NCBI GenBank assembly: GCA_018241185.1
Contig: JAFEEH010000239.1
Location: forward strand, 1 to 39,143
Length of the DNA: 39,143 bases
Source: Pseudomonadota bacterium
GTDB lineage: Bacteria > Pseudomonadota > Gammaproteobacteria > Burkholderiales > Burkholderiaceae_C
Direction of reading: 5' to 3'
Numbering within the stretch: position 1 is the stretch's first letter; each line of letters starts with the position of its first letter. This document shows positions 9,458-17,353 of the stretch, one piece after another. Both the position numbers and the translations under genes were made by a program. The notes under the pieces are model-generated. The model had not been told where the DNA came from. It saw only the letters and a list, made by a program, of their open reading frames with translations, and made no database searches.

Positions 9458-11644
9458 TCAGAGCGACGCCGTCAACCCGAGCCGCAGCGTCCGCGGCGCG
9501 CCGGGGAACAGGTAGACGTGTCCGTACTGGTTGGGCGACTCCTTCCAGTAGCGGCGGTCGAACAGGTTCTCCACGCCCAGCGTCCAGGTGGTGGCCGTGC
9601 GGCCGATCTTCGTGTCGTAGCGCAGGGCGGTGTCGACGCGCGTCCAGGCCGGCAGGCGCAGGCTGCCGTCGGCCAGCACGTTGCGCCGGCCCTCGCGCGA
9701 GAGCAGCGCCTGCAACTCGAGCCCCGGCACCGCGGCCACGCGGTAGGCGGCCCGCAGGCGCCAGACCTGGTCTGGCACGTTGACCGGGTGCTGGCCGTTG
9801 ATCTCTGGCGAGAAGCTGCTGCCGCGACGCTTGGCGTCGATGAAGGTGGCGCCGCCGGCCAGCCGCCAGGGGCCGCTGGCCCACTGCACGTTGGCCTCCA
9901 GCCCCCGGTGGCGCGCTGTGCCGTCGTAGCGGCCGGTGCACTCGGCGCCCGTGTTCTCGCAGGCGTCGATGTTGGTCATCGGCCGCACGATGTCGAAGTA
10001 CGCCAACTGCCAGTTCAGGCCCTGCGCCGGGTCGCCGCTGCCGCCCTTGAGGCCCAGTTCCCACTGCCGAGAGGCCAGCGGCGGCAGCGCCTCGCCGGCG
10101 TTGGTGTACTGCTGCGGCTTGCCGGGCACGAGCTGCGACTCCACGCCCTTGCCCCAGCTGGCGTAGGCCATCAGCCCGGGTTGCAGGGCATAGCTGAGTG
10201 CGACCCAGGGCGTGGTCACGCCGTCCTTGTAGCCGGTCGGCCGCGTCCCGTCGGTGCGCACGCTGTCGCGCGCGAACTGCGTGTGGCGCACGCCCACCCA
10301 GGTGGTGAAGCGGTCGGTCCAGCGGATCGCGTCCTGCACCGAAACCTCGGTGGACCGCTCGTCGCGGTTGGTGTTGGGCGAGGTCAGCGTGGGGTCGGCC
10401 GGCACGATGGCGGTGCCCCACACGTTGCCGCTGCCCACGTAGTTGTAGGCCTGGTCCTGGAAGCGGTTGCGCACGCGGCTGGCCAGCAGGCCGACGCTGA
10501 GGTCGTGCTGCACGCTGCCGGTGGTGAAGCGGCCCTTCAGGGCCAGATTGCCCGCGGTCTGGCGGCGGCGCTCGTTCTCGCTGCGAAAGTCGTAGAAGTC
10601 GAAGCTGCCGTCCGAGCAGTAGCGGTCGTAGCGCTCTTCCATGCTGCAGCCGAAGGCGTAGGCCAGCCGGTCGTCGCTCTTGAGGCGCTGCTGGCCGATC
10701 TGCGCGCTCCAGCGCCAGTCGGCATTGAGCGCCTGCGTGAAGCGCACCGTGCCGGTGAAGGCATCGAAGACCGACGGCTGCGACCACGCCTGGTTGTTGA
10801 GGTTCAGCCGCGGGTCGCCCGCGCGTGGCAGCAGGTTGCCCAGCAGGCTGAAGCCGTTCTGGCTCGGCTGGGCCTTGTGGCTGGATTCGAACTCGGCCTC
10901 CAGCAGCGAATCGCGCGTGAGGCGCCAGTCGGCGGCGAGCGAGAGCAGGTGCCGGTTGCCGTCCAGGTCGAAGGTGCGCGGCTTCAGCTGTTCGCTCACC
11001 ACGTTGAGCCGGTAACCGAACTGCCGATCCGCGCCGAAGCGCCCGCCCAGGTCGACGGCACCCAGCAGGCTGCCGCGGCCCGAGACCTCGGTGCGCACCT
11101 CGCGCAGGTCCTGCTCGGTGGGGCGCTTCACGACGTAGTTCACCAGCCCGCCGGGCGCGCTGGTGCCGGCCTGGATGCCGCTGGTGCCGCGCAGGATCTC
11201 GACGCGCTCCTTGTTGTCCAGCGGGATGGCCGTCTCGGCGCTGATCGGCAGGCCCTCGCGCCGGTAGTTGAAGCGGTTGTCCAGCACGAAGCCGCGCACG
11301 CTGAGGAAGTCCCAGTACCCGGCGGAGTTGTACGCGTCGGTGACCGAGGCGTCGAATTGCGTGAGGTCGGCCAGGCGGCGAGCCCCGCTGGACTGCAGCT
11401 CGGTGCTGTCGATCACCGTGGCCGAGATCGGCACGTCCTTCAGCGGCAGGTCGCCGAAGCCGCTCACGTCGGCCGAAGGCGGCGCGCCGCGCTCGTCGAT
11501 GGTGACGGCGGGCAGGGTGTCGGCCGCAGGCGCTTGGGCATGGGCGGCGTTTGCTATCAAAACAATAGCTGCCAGCGCAAGCGGGGCGGGCGTTGCAGGC
11601 CTTTTTGGCTTGAGATTCGGGAGAAGACGGTGCGGAATCGCCAT
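9458..11644 (-). CDS. TonB-dependent outer-membrane receptor under TPP-riboswitch control
   Basis: 728 residues: signal peptide (about 1-37, ending AAHAQA), plug domain (about 60-190, with SVRGFVLDNRFNYRREGLP and VEILRGTSGIQAGTSAPGG) and a 22-strand beta-barrel with ENLFDRRYW near the end. By sequence it looks like a ferric-siderophore receptor. However, a TPP riboswitch on the same strand lies 84 bp upstream, and thiamin genes precede it, so thiamin or its pyrimidine precursor is the more likely cargo. It carries possible disulfide pairs in barrel loops (CSMEERYDRYC; CENTGAEC). The last residue is Leu rather than the usual Phe. Residues 9-31 are encoded by a dispersed repeat (copy B). The ATG at 11644 has no clear ribosome site; a GTG at 11698 is possible. 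Confidence 0.9.
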   Translation of the reverse strand: MAIPHRLLPNLKPKRPATPAPLALAAIVLIANAAHAQAPAADTLPAVTIDERGAPPSADVSGFGDLPLKDVPISATVIDSTELQSSGARRLADLTQFDASVTDAYNSAGYWDFLSVRGFVLDNRFNYRREGLPISAETAIPLDNKERVEILRGTSGIQAGTSAPGGLVNYVVKRPTEQDLREVRTEVSGRGSLLGAVDLGGRFGADRQFGYRLNVVSEQLKPRTFDLDGNRHLLSLAADWRLTRDSLLEAEFESSHKAQPSQNGFSLLGNLLPRAGDPRLNLNNQAWSQPSVFDAFTGTVRFTQALNADWRWSAQIGQQRLKSDDRLAYAFGCSMEERYDRYCSDGSFDFYDFRSENERRRQTAGNLALKGRFTTGSVQHDLSVGLLASRVRNRFQDQAYNYVGSGNVWGTAIVPADPTLTSPNTNRDERSTEVSVQDAIRWTDRFTTWVGVRHTQFARDSVRTDGTRPTGYKDGVTTPWVALSYALQPGLMAYASWGKGVESQLVPGKPQQYTNAGEALPPLASRQWELGLKGGSGDPAQGLNWQLAYFDIVRPMTNIDACENTGAECTGRYDGTARHRGLEANVQWASGPWRLAGGATFIDAKRRGSSFSPEINGQHPVNVPDQVWRLRAAYRVAAVPGLELQALLSREGRRNVLADGSLRLPAWTRVDTALRYDTKIGRTATTWTLGVENLFDRRYWKESPNQYGHVYLFPGAPRTLRLGLTASL
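11552..11618 (+). repeat. dispersed 65-bp repeat, copy B (inside the receptor gene)
   Basis: Closely matches copy A (2648-2715): TGCTATCAAAACAATAGC, GCGCAAGC, GGGCGGGCGTTGCAGGCC, then a T-rich end. It lies antisense inside the TonB receptor gene. Read on the coding strand it specifies residues 9-31, the basic region and hydrophobic core of the signal peptide. Confidence 0.75.
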
Positions 11645-11727
11645 GACGTGTTCGAAGACGCGATGGCAGGTGGGCGGAATGCGTGGGCCTCGAGGCACAG
11701 GCGAGAGAGGCTGTGCGGCCGACGGAT

Positions 11728-11806
11728 CTGCTTCCCTGCGCGAGGATTACCTCAATCAGGTTCAAAGGGACTCTCTCAGTCCACCTCGCGGTGAACACCC
11801 CTAGCG
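11728..11806 (-). ncRNA. TPP riboswitch (THI element) upstream of the TonB receptor
   Basis: Read on the minus strand it contains the conserved THI-box parts in order: GCTAGGGGTG, a variable P3 arm, ACTGAGAGAGTCCC, TTTGAACCTGATTGAGGTAAT and GCGCAGGGAAGC, with GCT/AGC closing P1. It starts 43 bp after the thiE stop and ends 83 bp before the receptor ATG. A 50-bp core (11731-11780) is identical to that of the second riboswitch (17201-17250). The expression platform is unclear; a 6-bp stem (11695-11700 with 11711-11716) lies between aptamer and gene. Confidence 0.95.
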
Positions 11807-11807
11807 G

Positions 11808-11838
11808 CCCCGGCGCGGCGACATGCGCTGCGCCGGGG
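11808..11838. other. GC-rich hairpin between thiE and the TPP riboswitch
   Basis: A perfect 9-bp stem (11808-11816 CCCCGGCGC with 11830-11838). It begins 10 bp after the thiE stop and directly precedes the aptamer. No T-run follows on the minus strand, so transcription may continue from the thi operon into the receptor gene. Confidence 0.5.
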
Positions 11839-11848
11839 TGGGCGGAGT

Positions 11849-12793
11849 TTAGCGGCCCGGGGCCGACGGGTGCTGGGCGATGGCGTCCATCAGCGCGCGC
11901 GCAGCGCCTTCGGGATCGTCCGCGCCGACGATGGCCCGCACCACCGCCACCGAGCCCACGCCGGCGGCCATGGCGGCCGGCACGCGTGCCACGTCGAAGC
12001 CGCCGATGGCGACCAGCGGGTAGCCGCGCATCAGTTGCGCATAGCACTTCAGGCGTGTGAGGCCCTGCGGCGCCGTCGCCATCTGCTTGAGCGTGGTCGG
12101 GAACACGGCGCCCAGCGCCAGGTAGCTCGGGCTCACGGCGTCGGCGCGCTGCATCTCGGCATAGCCATGGGTGCTCACGCCCAGGCGCAGGCCGGCGCGG
12201 CGAATCGCGTCGACGTCGGACTCTGTGAGCGCGTCCAGGTCTTCCTGCCCCAGGTGCACGCCATAGGCACCGGCCTCGATGGCGGCCTGCCAGTGGTCGT
12301 TGATGAAGAGCAGGGCCGGCGTGCCCTGCACGGCGGCGACGGCGGCGCGCACCTCGGCCTGCACGGCCCGCGCGTCGCCGGACTTGAAGCGCAGCTGCAC
12401 CGTCGGCACGCCGGCGCGCGCCATGCGGCCGACCCAGTCCGCGTCGGGCAGCACGGCATACAGGCCGAGCTGAGCGGGGCAGGGTGCGAAGGCATCGTCG
12501 CGTGCCTGCGGCGGAAATTCGCGCAGATCGAAGTCCACCGGCGTGGCGGGCCAGCGCTGTGCCTCGAACAGGCCCAGTCGCCGGCTCTGCGCCTGCCACG
12601 CACGCGCGAGGCACTCGGCATCGGCCTCGATGAAGCCCAGCAGCGCGGCGGCCTGTCGCACGCCGCGGTAGATCGGATCGTCCGAGGCATAGTGCTGCGG
12701 CACCACCGGCGGATGCGCGCCGAAGCGCGGCAGGTGTGCCGTGAGGATGGCCATCGCAATGCTGTTGGCGTCTTGGGTGTTCATGCGCGTCAT
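11849..12793 (-). CDS. thiamine-phosphate synthase with N-terminal extension (ThiE)
   Basis: Joins HMP-diphosphate and thiazole phosphate to thiamin phosphate. The TMP-synthase barrel covers about residues 107-310, with [55 protein letters not shown] and VAIGGFD. At 314 residues it is about 100 longer than standard ThiE. The extra N-terminal region ([18 protein letters not shown] onward, including [21 protein letters not shown]) matches nothing I recognise. The ATG at 12793 overlaps the thiG stop by 4 bp; a second ATG at 12784 would also serve. Last gene of thiO-S-G-E. Confidence 0.9.
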   Translation of the reverse strand: MTRMNTQDANSIAMAILTAHLPRFGAHPPVVPQHYASDDPIYRGVRQAAALLGFIEADAECLARAWQAQSRRLGLFEAQRWPATPVDFDLREFPPQARDDAFAPCPAQLGLYAVLPDADWVGRMARAGVPTVQLRFKSGDARAVQAEVRAAVAAVQGTPALLFINDHWQAAIEAGAYGVHLGQEDLDALTESDVDAIRRAGLRLGVSTHGYAEMQRADAVSPSYLALGAVFPTTLKQMATAPQGLTRLKCYAQLMRGYPLVAIGGFDVARVPAAMAAGVGSVAVVRAIVGADDPEGAARALMDAIAQHPSAPGR

Positions 12794-13608
12794 CCGTGGT
12801 GGTGCCAGAAAGGTGTGCCCAGCACGGGCGTGCTGGGTTGCGCATTGTCGGCGGCGGCCATCGCCCCGGCCCGGCGCGCCGTGCGGCCGGCCTGCACCGC
12901 GTCGGCAAAGGCGCCGGCCATCGCGACCGGGTCCTGCGAGAGTGCGACCGCGGTGTTGAGCAGCACGCCGTCGTAGCCCCATTCCATGACCTGGCAGGCG
13001 TGCGAGGGCAGGCCCAGGCCGGCATCGACGAGCATCGGCACGTCCAGGCGCTCGCGCAACATCTGCAGTGCGTAGGGGTTGACCGGCCCGCGGCCGGTGC
13101 CGATCGGCGCCGCCCAGGGCATTACGGCCTGGCAGCCGACGTCGACCAGCCGCTGGCACAGCACCAGGTCCTCGGTGCAGTAGGGCAGCACCTGGAAGCC
13201 GTCGGCGATGAGCAGCCGCGCCGCCTCGACCAGGTTGAGCGTGTCGGGCTGCAGGGTGTAGTCGTCGCCGATCAGCTCGAGCTTGAGCCAGGGCGTCTCG
13301 AAGACCTCGCGCGCCATCTGCGCCGTGGCGATCACCTCCTGGATCGTGTGGCAGCCCGCAGTGTTGGGCAGCACGGGCACACCCAGCCGCCGGAGCAGGC
13401 CCCAGAAGTCGCCGCCCGCGGCAGCACCGTCGGACGCCGCACCCTGGCGCCGCAGCGAGGCGGTGAGCATGGCGGGCCGGGCGCGCTGCACCGCGGCCTC
13501 CAACACGTCGGGCGAGGGGTAGCGCGCCGTGCCAAGCAGCAGGCGGCTGTCGAAGCGCTGGCCGTAGAGCACCAGCGCGTCGTCGTGGGTCGCTTCGTCG
13601 ATGCGCAT
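12790..13608 (-). CDS. thiazole synthase (ThiG)
   Basis: Forms the thiazole phosphate ring from deoxyxylulose 5-phosphate, the ThiO product and ThiS thiocarboxylate. 272 residues, with the Schiff-base lysine likely Lys109 in [10 protein letters not shown]. Other family segments are [47 protein letters not shown] and [20 protein letters not shown]. Starts 3 bp after thiS and overlaps thiE by 4 bp. A low-complexity insert (about 55-66, [12 protein letters not shown]) and a tail ending PFWHHHG are unusual but outside the core. Confidence 0.96.
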   Translation of the reverse strand: MRIDEATHDDALVLYGQRFDSRLLLGTARYPSPDVLEAAVQRARPAMLTASLRRQGAASDGAAAGGDFWGLLRRLGVPVLPNTAGCHTIQEVIATAQMAREVFETPWLKLELIGDDYTLQPDTLNLVEAARLLIADGFQVLPYCTEDLVLCQRLVDVGCQAVMPWAAPIGTGRGPVNPYALQMLRERLDVPMLVDAGLGLPSHACQVMEWGYDGVLLNTAVALSQDPVAMAGAFADAVQAGRTARRAGAMAAADNAQPSTPVLGTPFWHHHG

Positions 13609-13611
13609 CGC

Positions 13612-13809
13612 TCAGCCTCCGGTCACGGGTCGGATGACCTCGACATCGTCGCCGTCGTTCAATTCCCGCTGGGCGTAGGCCGAGCGCGGCACGAACTCGC
13701 GGTTGACCGCGGCCGCGAAAGGCGGCTGCGGCGCCAGCAGCGCGATGGCCTCGGCCAGGGTGGCGGGCGCGTCGAGTTCGCGCGGCTCGCCGTTGAGCAG
13801 GATGTTCAC
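13612..13809 (-). CDS. sulfur carrier protein (ThiS)
   Basis: 65-residue ubiquitin-like protein ending in the required Gly-Gly (PVTGG), which is activated by adenylation and carries the thiazole sulfur as a thiocarboxylate. The start is GTG at 13809, overlapping the thiO stop by 4 bp (GTGA). The first residues (VNILLNGEPREL) form the expected beta-hairpin. The activating ThiF-like enzyme is not in this window. Confidence 0.93.
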   Translation of the reverse strand: MNILLNGEPRELDAPATLAEAIALLAPQPPFAAAVNREFVPRSAYAQRELNDGDDVEVIRPVTGG

Positions 13810-14927
13810 GTCACAGTCTCCTCGTCGCCGCAGCGACCGTCGGTCTCGATGTCGATCTCGAATTCGCGTGCCAGCGTCGGCACTTCGCCGGCCAGGCATT
13901 GCCAGGCGGCGTCGAGCAGGGCAGGCGCGATCATGAACCCGTGGCGGTACAGGCCGTTGACCTGCAGCACGCGCGGTCCGCGCCAACGCAGCGCGGGCCG
14001 GTTGTCGGGCAGGGTGGGGCGGCACTGCGTGGCGATCTCCACGATGCGCGCCTCGCCGAAGCCCGGGTGCACCGCATAGGCGGCGCTCAGCAGTTCCATC
14101 GTCGAGCGCACGCTGGCGGGCGACAGGTCCTGCGATTCGATCTCGGTCGCGCCGATCACGAACAGGTGGTCCGGCTTGGGCGCGATGTAGAGCGGGTAGC
14201 GCGGATGCACCAGCCGCGTGGGACGGTGCAGTTCGACGTCGGGCGCATGCACGCGGATCACCTCGCCCCGCACCCCGCGCAGTTGCGGCCACTCGGTGCG
14301 GGCGCCCAGGCCGCGGCAGTCGATCACGCGGGCGTCGGGTCCGGGTGCGAAGTCGTCGGGCGAGCGGGGGCTGTGCCAATGCAGCGTCACCCGGGTGTCG
14401 GCTTCCAGCGCCGCGCGCAGCGCATCCAGCAGGCCGCGATTGTCGAGCTGGCCCTCGCCCGGCAGCCACCAGCCGCGCATGAAGCGTCCGGCCAGCGCGG
14501 GCTCCAGGGCCGCGAGCGCAGGCGCGTCCAGCATCTGCATCGGCGCCAGGCCGTCGACGGTCGCCTGCGTGCGACGCAGCGTGCCCGCCAGGCGCTCGGC
14601 CTCGGCGGCATCCTGCCGATGCCAGACGATCAAGGTGCCCGCCTGCTGGAAGAACACCGGCTGCGGCAGCGTGGTCAGCAGCTGCGGCCAACGTCCGAGG
14701 CTGTGCAGCCCCATGCGCACGAGTGCCGGCGGTGCGATGGCGGATTCGGCCAGCGGCGCGAGCATGGCGGCCGCAACGCGTGCGGCGGCCTGGTCGGCCT
14801 CGGGCCCGCCCGCATCGTGGACCGACACCTCGCAGCCGGCGCGTGCCAAGGCCAGCGCCATCAGCCGGCCCATCAGCCCGGCGCCGAGAACGTGGGCCAG
14901 GCGAAAGGGCAGAACAGCGCCGTTCAT
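13806..14927 (-). CDS. glycine oxidase-type FAD protein (ThiO)
   Basis: Oxidises glycine to iminoglycine for thiazole formation. 373 residues of the DAO family, with the dinucleotide motif HVLGAGLMGRLMALALARAG near the N-terminus, IDCRGLGAR in the middle, and VLQVNGLYRHGFMIAPALL as the C-terminal FAD contact. The ATG at 14927 has AAGGGGG upstream. Only 35 bp separate it from the divergent thiD start at 14963, leaving no space for a riboswitch leader. First gene of the thiO-S-G-E operon. Confidence 0.94.
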   Translation of the reverse strand: MNGAVLPFRLAHVLGAGLMGRLMALALARAGCEVSVHDAGGPEADQAAARVAAAMLAPLAESAIAPPALVRMGLHSLGRWPQLLTTLPQPVFFQQAGTLIVWHRQDAAEAERLAGTLRRTQATVDGLAPMQMLDAPALAALEPALAGRFMRGWWLPGEGQLDNRGLLDALRAALEADTRVTLHWHSPRSPDDFAPGPDARVIDCRGLGARTEWPQLRGVRGEVIRVHAPDVELHRPTRLVHPRYPLYIAPKPDHLFVIGATEIESQDLSPASVRSTMELLSAAYAVHPGFGEARIVEIATQCRPTLPDNRPALRWRGPRVLQVNGLYRHGFMIAPALLDAAWQCLAGEVPTLAREFEIDIETDGRCGDEETVT

Positions 14928-14962
14928 GCAACCCCCTTGCGGCCGTGGCCGATAATTTTTCG

Positions 14963-15829
14963 GTGAGCACACCTTCCTCGTTCCCCGCACCGGCGTCGCG
15001 CTACGTCCGCGTCCTGTCCATCGCCGGCTCCGACAGCGGCGGTGGCGCCGGCATCCAGGCCGACCTCAAGACCTTCGCTGCGCTGGGCTGCTATGGCATG
15101 ACGGCGATCACCGCGCTCACGGCGCAGAACACGCGCGGGGTGAGCGGCATCCACGCCGTGCCGCCGGCCTTCCTGAAGGCGCAGCTGCAGGCGGTGATCG
15201 AGGACATCGGCGTCGACGCCGTCAAGCTCGGCATGCTGCACGCGCCCGAGGTGGTGGAGGTGGTGGCCTGGGCCATCGACCATTACGGCCTGCAGCGCGT
15301 GGTGCTCGACCCGGTCATGGTCGCCACCAGCGGCGACCGGCTGATCGCACAGGAGACGGTGCAGGTGATGGTGCGCGAACTGTTCCCGCGTGCCACCGTC
15401 GTCACGCCCAACCTCGACGAGGCGGCCCTGCTGGTGAGCCACGGGATCGTCGAGGCGGACGACATGGAAGGCGCTGCCGCCGAGCTGCTCGCGCTGGGTG
15501 CGAACGCTGTGTTGCTCAAGGGCGGCCATCTGCAGGGCGACGAGGTCGTCGATCTGCTGGCCAGTCGCGATGCGACGCCGCTGCGCTGGCATGCGCAGCG
15601 CATCGTGAGCCGCAACCTGCACGGCACCGGCTGCACGCTCTCCTCGGCCATCGCCTGCGGGCTGGCCCGCGGCGACGACCTGCCGCATGCGGTCGGTGCC
15701 GCGCATGCCTATGTGCAGTCGGCCATGCGTGCCGGTGCGCAGGTGGCCACGGGGCAGGGCCACGGGCCGCTCAACCATGGCTTCGCGCCGCAGCCAGCGC
15801 AGCTGGTGCCACTGCACGTGCGCGCGTGA
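14963..15829 (+). CDS. hydroxymethylpyrimidine (phosphate) kinase (ThiD)
   Basis: Phosphorylates HMP and HMP-P to HMP-PP, the pyrimidine substrate of ThiE. 288 residues, ribokinase fold: SIAGSDSGGGAGIQADLKTF (substrate loop), LDPVMVATSGDRL, TPNLDEAALL, LLKGGH, and HGTGCTLSSAIA (anion hole with catalytic Asp/Cys region). A GTG at 14963 is the best start; no Shine-Dalgarno is visible, and a GATAAT lies seven bases upstream (14951-14956), so the transcript may be leaderless. Opposite in strand to the other thi genes; its 3' end overlaps the permease gene by 59 bp. Confidence 0.93.
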   Translation: MSTPSSFPAPASRYVRVLSIAGSDSGGGAGIQADLKTFAALGCYGMTAITALTAQNTRGVSGIHAVPPAFLKAQLQAVIEDIGVDAVKLGMLHAPEVVEVVAWAIDHYGLQRVVLDPVMVATSGDRLIAQETVQVMVRELFPRATVVTPNLDEAALLVSHGIVEADDMEGAAAELLALGANAVLLKGGHLQGDEVVDLLASRDATPLRWHAQRIVSRNLHGTGCTLSSAIACGLARGDDLPHAVGAAHAYVQSAMRAGAQVATGQGHGPLNHGFAPQPAQLVPLHVRA

Positions 15830-17105
15830 GGCGCGCCAGCACGAAGGTTGCCGCCAGCGTCGGCAGCGCCGAGCCGGCCTCGGGGGCCCAGGCCGCGAGG
15901 CCGTGGTACAGGGCGATGCCGCCGATCCACAGCAGCGCCGCCACGGGCTCGACGCGCCGCGCGGTCGGGGCGGCGTCGCCGCTGCCCAGGCGCCCGAGGA
16001 TCACGCCGTACAGCGGCACGAACACCGAACTCAGCATGAGCAGGAAGGGCTCCAGCGTGTGCATGGGCAGCACCAGCGCCAGCCCGGTGCACAGCAGCGC
16101 CAGGCCCAGGCCCCAGCGCCGCACGCTCCAGCGCGGGCGCAGGCTGTGGGCCGACACGGCGCCCGAATAGACGTCGCCGTACGCGTTGTCCAGTTCGTCG
16201 ATGAGGATCAGCCCCAGCGCGACCAGGCCGCCCTGCGCCAGCAGCAGCGCGGTCACCAGGCCGGTGCCCGGCTCGGCCACGCTGACCACCATCACGCCCA
16301 GCGCATAGCACCAGATGTTGGCCACCGCATAGCCCAGCCAGGTGCCGCCGAAGGCACCGCCGAGGCCACGCGTCGCGCGCCGGCCGTGGCGTGCGTAGTC
16401 GGCCACCAGCGGCAGCCAGGACACGGGCATCGCGATCACCAGATCCATCGCGCCGAACAGCCCCATGCTGCCGTCGCCGGGCCGCGACCAGAAGGCCGCC
16501 CAGCCCTGGGCATGCAACCGGGTTGCGAACTGCCAGCTCAGCCACAGCAGCGAAACGATCACAAGCGGCAGGCCGAAGCGGCTGACGAAGCGGCGAACCA
16601 ACGTCACCATCGAGCCGCCCAGGAGGCCCAGCAATACGGCACCCCACAGCAGGGTGGGCAGCAGCGTGCCGAGCCAGCCTGGGGCGGTCCATCCGGTCGC
16701 CTGTGCGGCGATGGCCTGCGTGCCTTCGCGCATCACGACCAGTTCGAAGGTGGTCCAGCCGATGAGCTGCGCGATGTTCAGCAGCACCGGCAGGCGCGCG
16801 AAGGCGCCGCCGTAGGTGGCATGCATCAGGCCGGCGCTGGCCAGCCCGCTCTGGCAGCCCAGGCGCGCCGTCCATGCCAGCAGCCCGGCACCGATCGCCG
16901 AGCCCCCCACGATCGCGAGCGCGGCGTCGCGCGTACCGACTGCGGGCACCAGGTAGGCGCCGATCTGCATGACCAGCAGCCCGACGCCGAGGCTGAACCA
17001 CAGCGAGGCGTGGTCGTGCCAGCGGAACACGCGCTGCGCGTCGGGCAGCGGCGTCAGGGCTTCGTTGAGGGCCGGCGGGACGGCCGGCTCGGTGTGGATC
17101 GCCAT
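15771..17105 (-). CDS. NCS1-family permease, probable HMP transporter (CytX-like)
   Basis: 444-residue inner-membrane protein with about 12 hydrophobic helices, related to cytosine/purine permeases. Recognisable parts are FRWHDHASLWFSLGVGLLVMQIGAYL near the N-terminus, SWLPLVADYARHGRR in the middle and IDELDNAYGDVYSGAVS. A TPP riboswitch precedes it by 93 bp and it sits in a thiamin locus, which points to hydroxymethylpyrimidine (or thiamin) as substrate, as for CytX proteins. The ATG at 17105 has GGAG upstream. It is convergent with thiD. Confidence 0.88.
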   Translation of the reverse strand: MAIHTEPAVPPALNEALTPLPDAQRVFRWHDHASLWFSLGVGLLVMQIGAYLVPAVGTRDAALAIVGGSAIGAGLLAWTARLGCQSGLASAGLMHATYGGAFARLPVLLNIAQLIGWTTFELVVMREGTQAIAAQATGWTAPGWLGTLLPTLLWGAVLLGLLGGSMVTLVRRFVSRFGLPLVIVSLLWLSWQFATRLHAQGWAAFWSRPGDGSMGLFGAMDLVIAMPVSWLPLVADYARHGRRATRGLGGAFGGTWLGYAVANIWCYALGVMVVSVAEPGTGLVTALLLAQGGLVALGLILIDELDNAYGDVYSGAVSAHSLRPRWSVRRWGLGLALLCTGLALVLPMHTLEPFLLMLSSVFVPLYGVILGRLGSGDAAPTARRVEPVAALLWIGGIALYHGLAAWAPEAGSALPTLAATFVLARLTRARAVAPAALAAARSHG

Positions 17106-17197
17106 CGATTTGCTCCGTGCAAAGTCATGGCAGGTGGGCGGTTTCCGGCATGGACGGTCGATGGAGACGGGTCTCTGCCGGAGGTCGGCAGCCGGAT

Positions 17198-17286
17198 CGG
17201 CTTCCCTGCGCGAGGATTACCTCAATCAGGTTCAAAGGGACTCTCTCAGTCGGCGCCTGCAGCGGCAGGGCCAACACCCCCAGCGA
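17198..17286 (-). ncRNA. TPP riboswitch (THI element) upstream of the CytX-like permease
   Basis: On the minus strand it reads GCTGGGGGTG, a GC-rich P3 arm longer than in the other copy, ACTGAGAGAGTCCC, TTTGAACCTGATTGAGGTAAT and GCGCAGGGAAGC. Positions 17201-17250 are identical to 11731-11780. Just upstream on the transcript a GCCCGGC/GCCGGGC hairpin lies in 17288-17310. The permease ATG is 93 bp downstream. Confidence 0.95.
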
Positions 17287-17353
17287 ACGCCCGGCATGAG
17301 GGCCGGGCAAGGCGCATGTTAGCGCTTCCCGCGCTGCCCTTGACGACCGCGGC

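Noticed and set aside
9344-11794. An 816-residue open frame on the plus strand
   Set aside because: Antisense to the TonB receptor, whose plug and barrel motifs are clear; the translation has no recognisable domain.
9366-13025. A 1219-residue open frame on the minus strand
   Set aside because: It runs in the wrong frame across thiG, thiE, the TPP riboswitch and the receptor; its Arg/Ala/Pro-rich translation is typical of frame shadows in high-GC DNA.
17200-17250. Identical 50-bp blocks at 11731-11780 and 17201-17250 as a mobile repeat
   Set aside because: The identity is the conserved core of two TPP riboswitches, not an inserted element.
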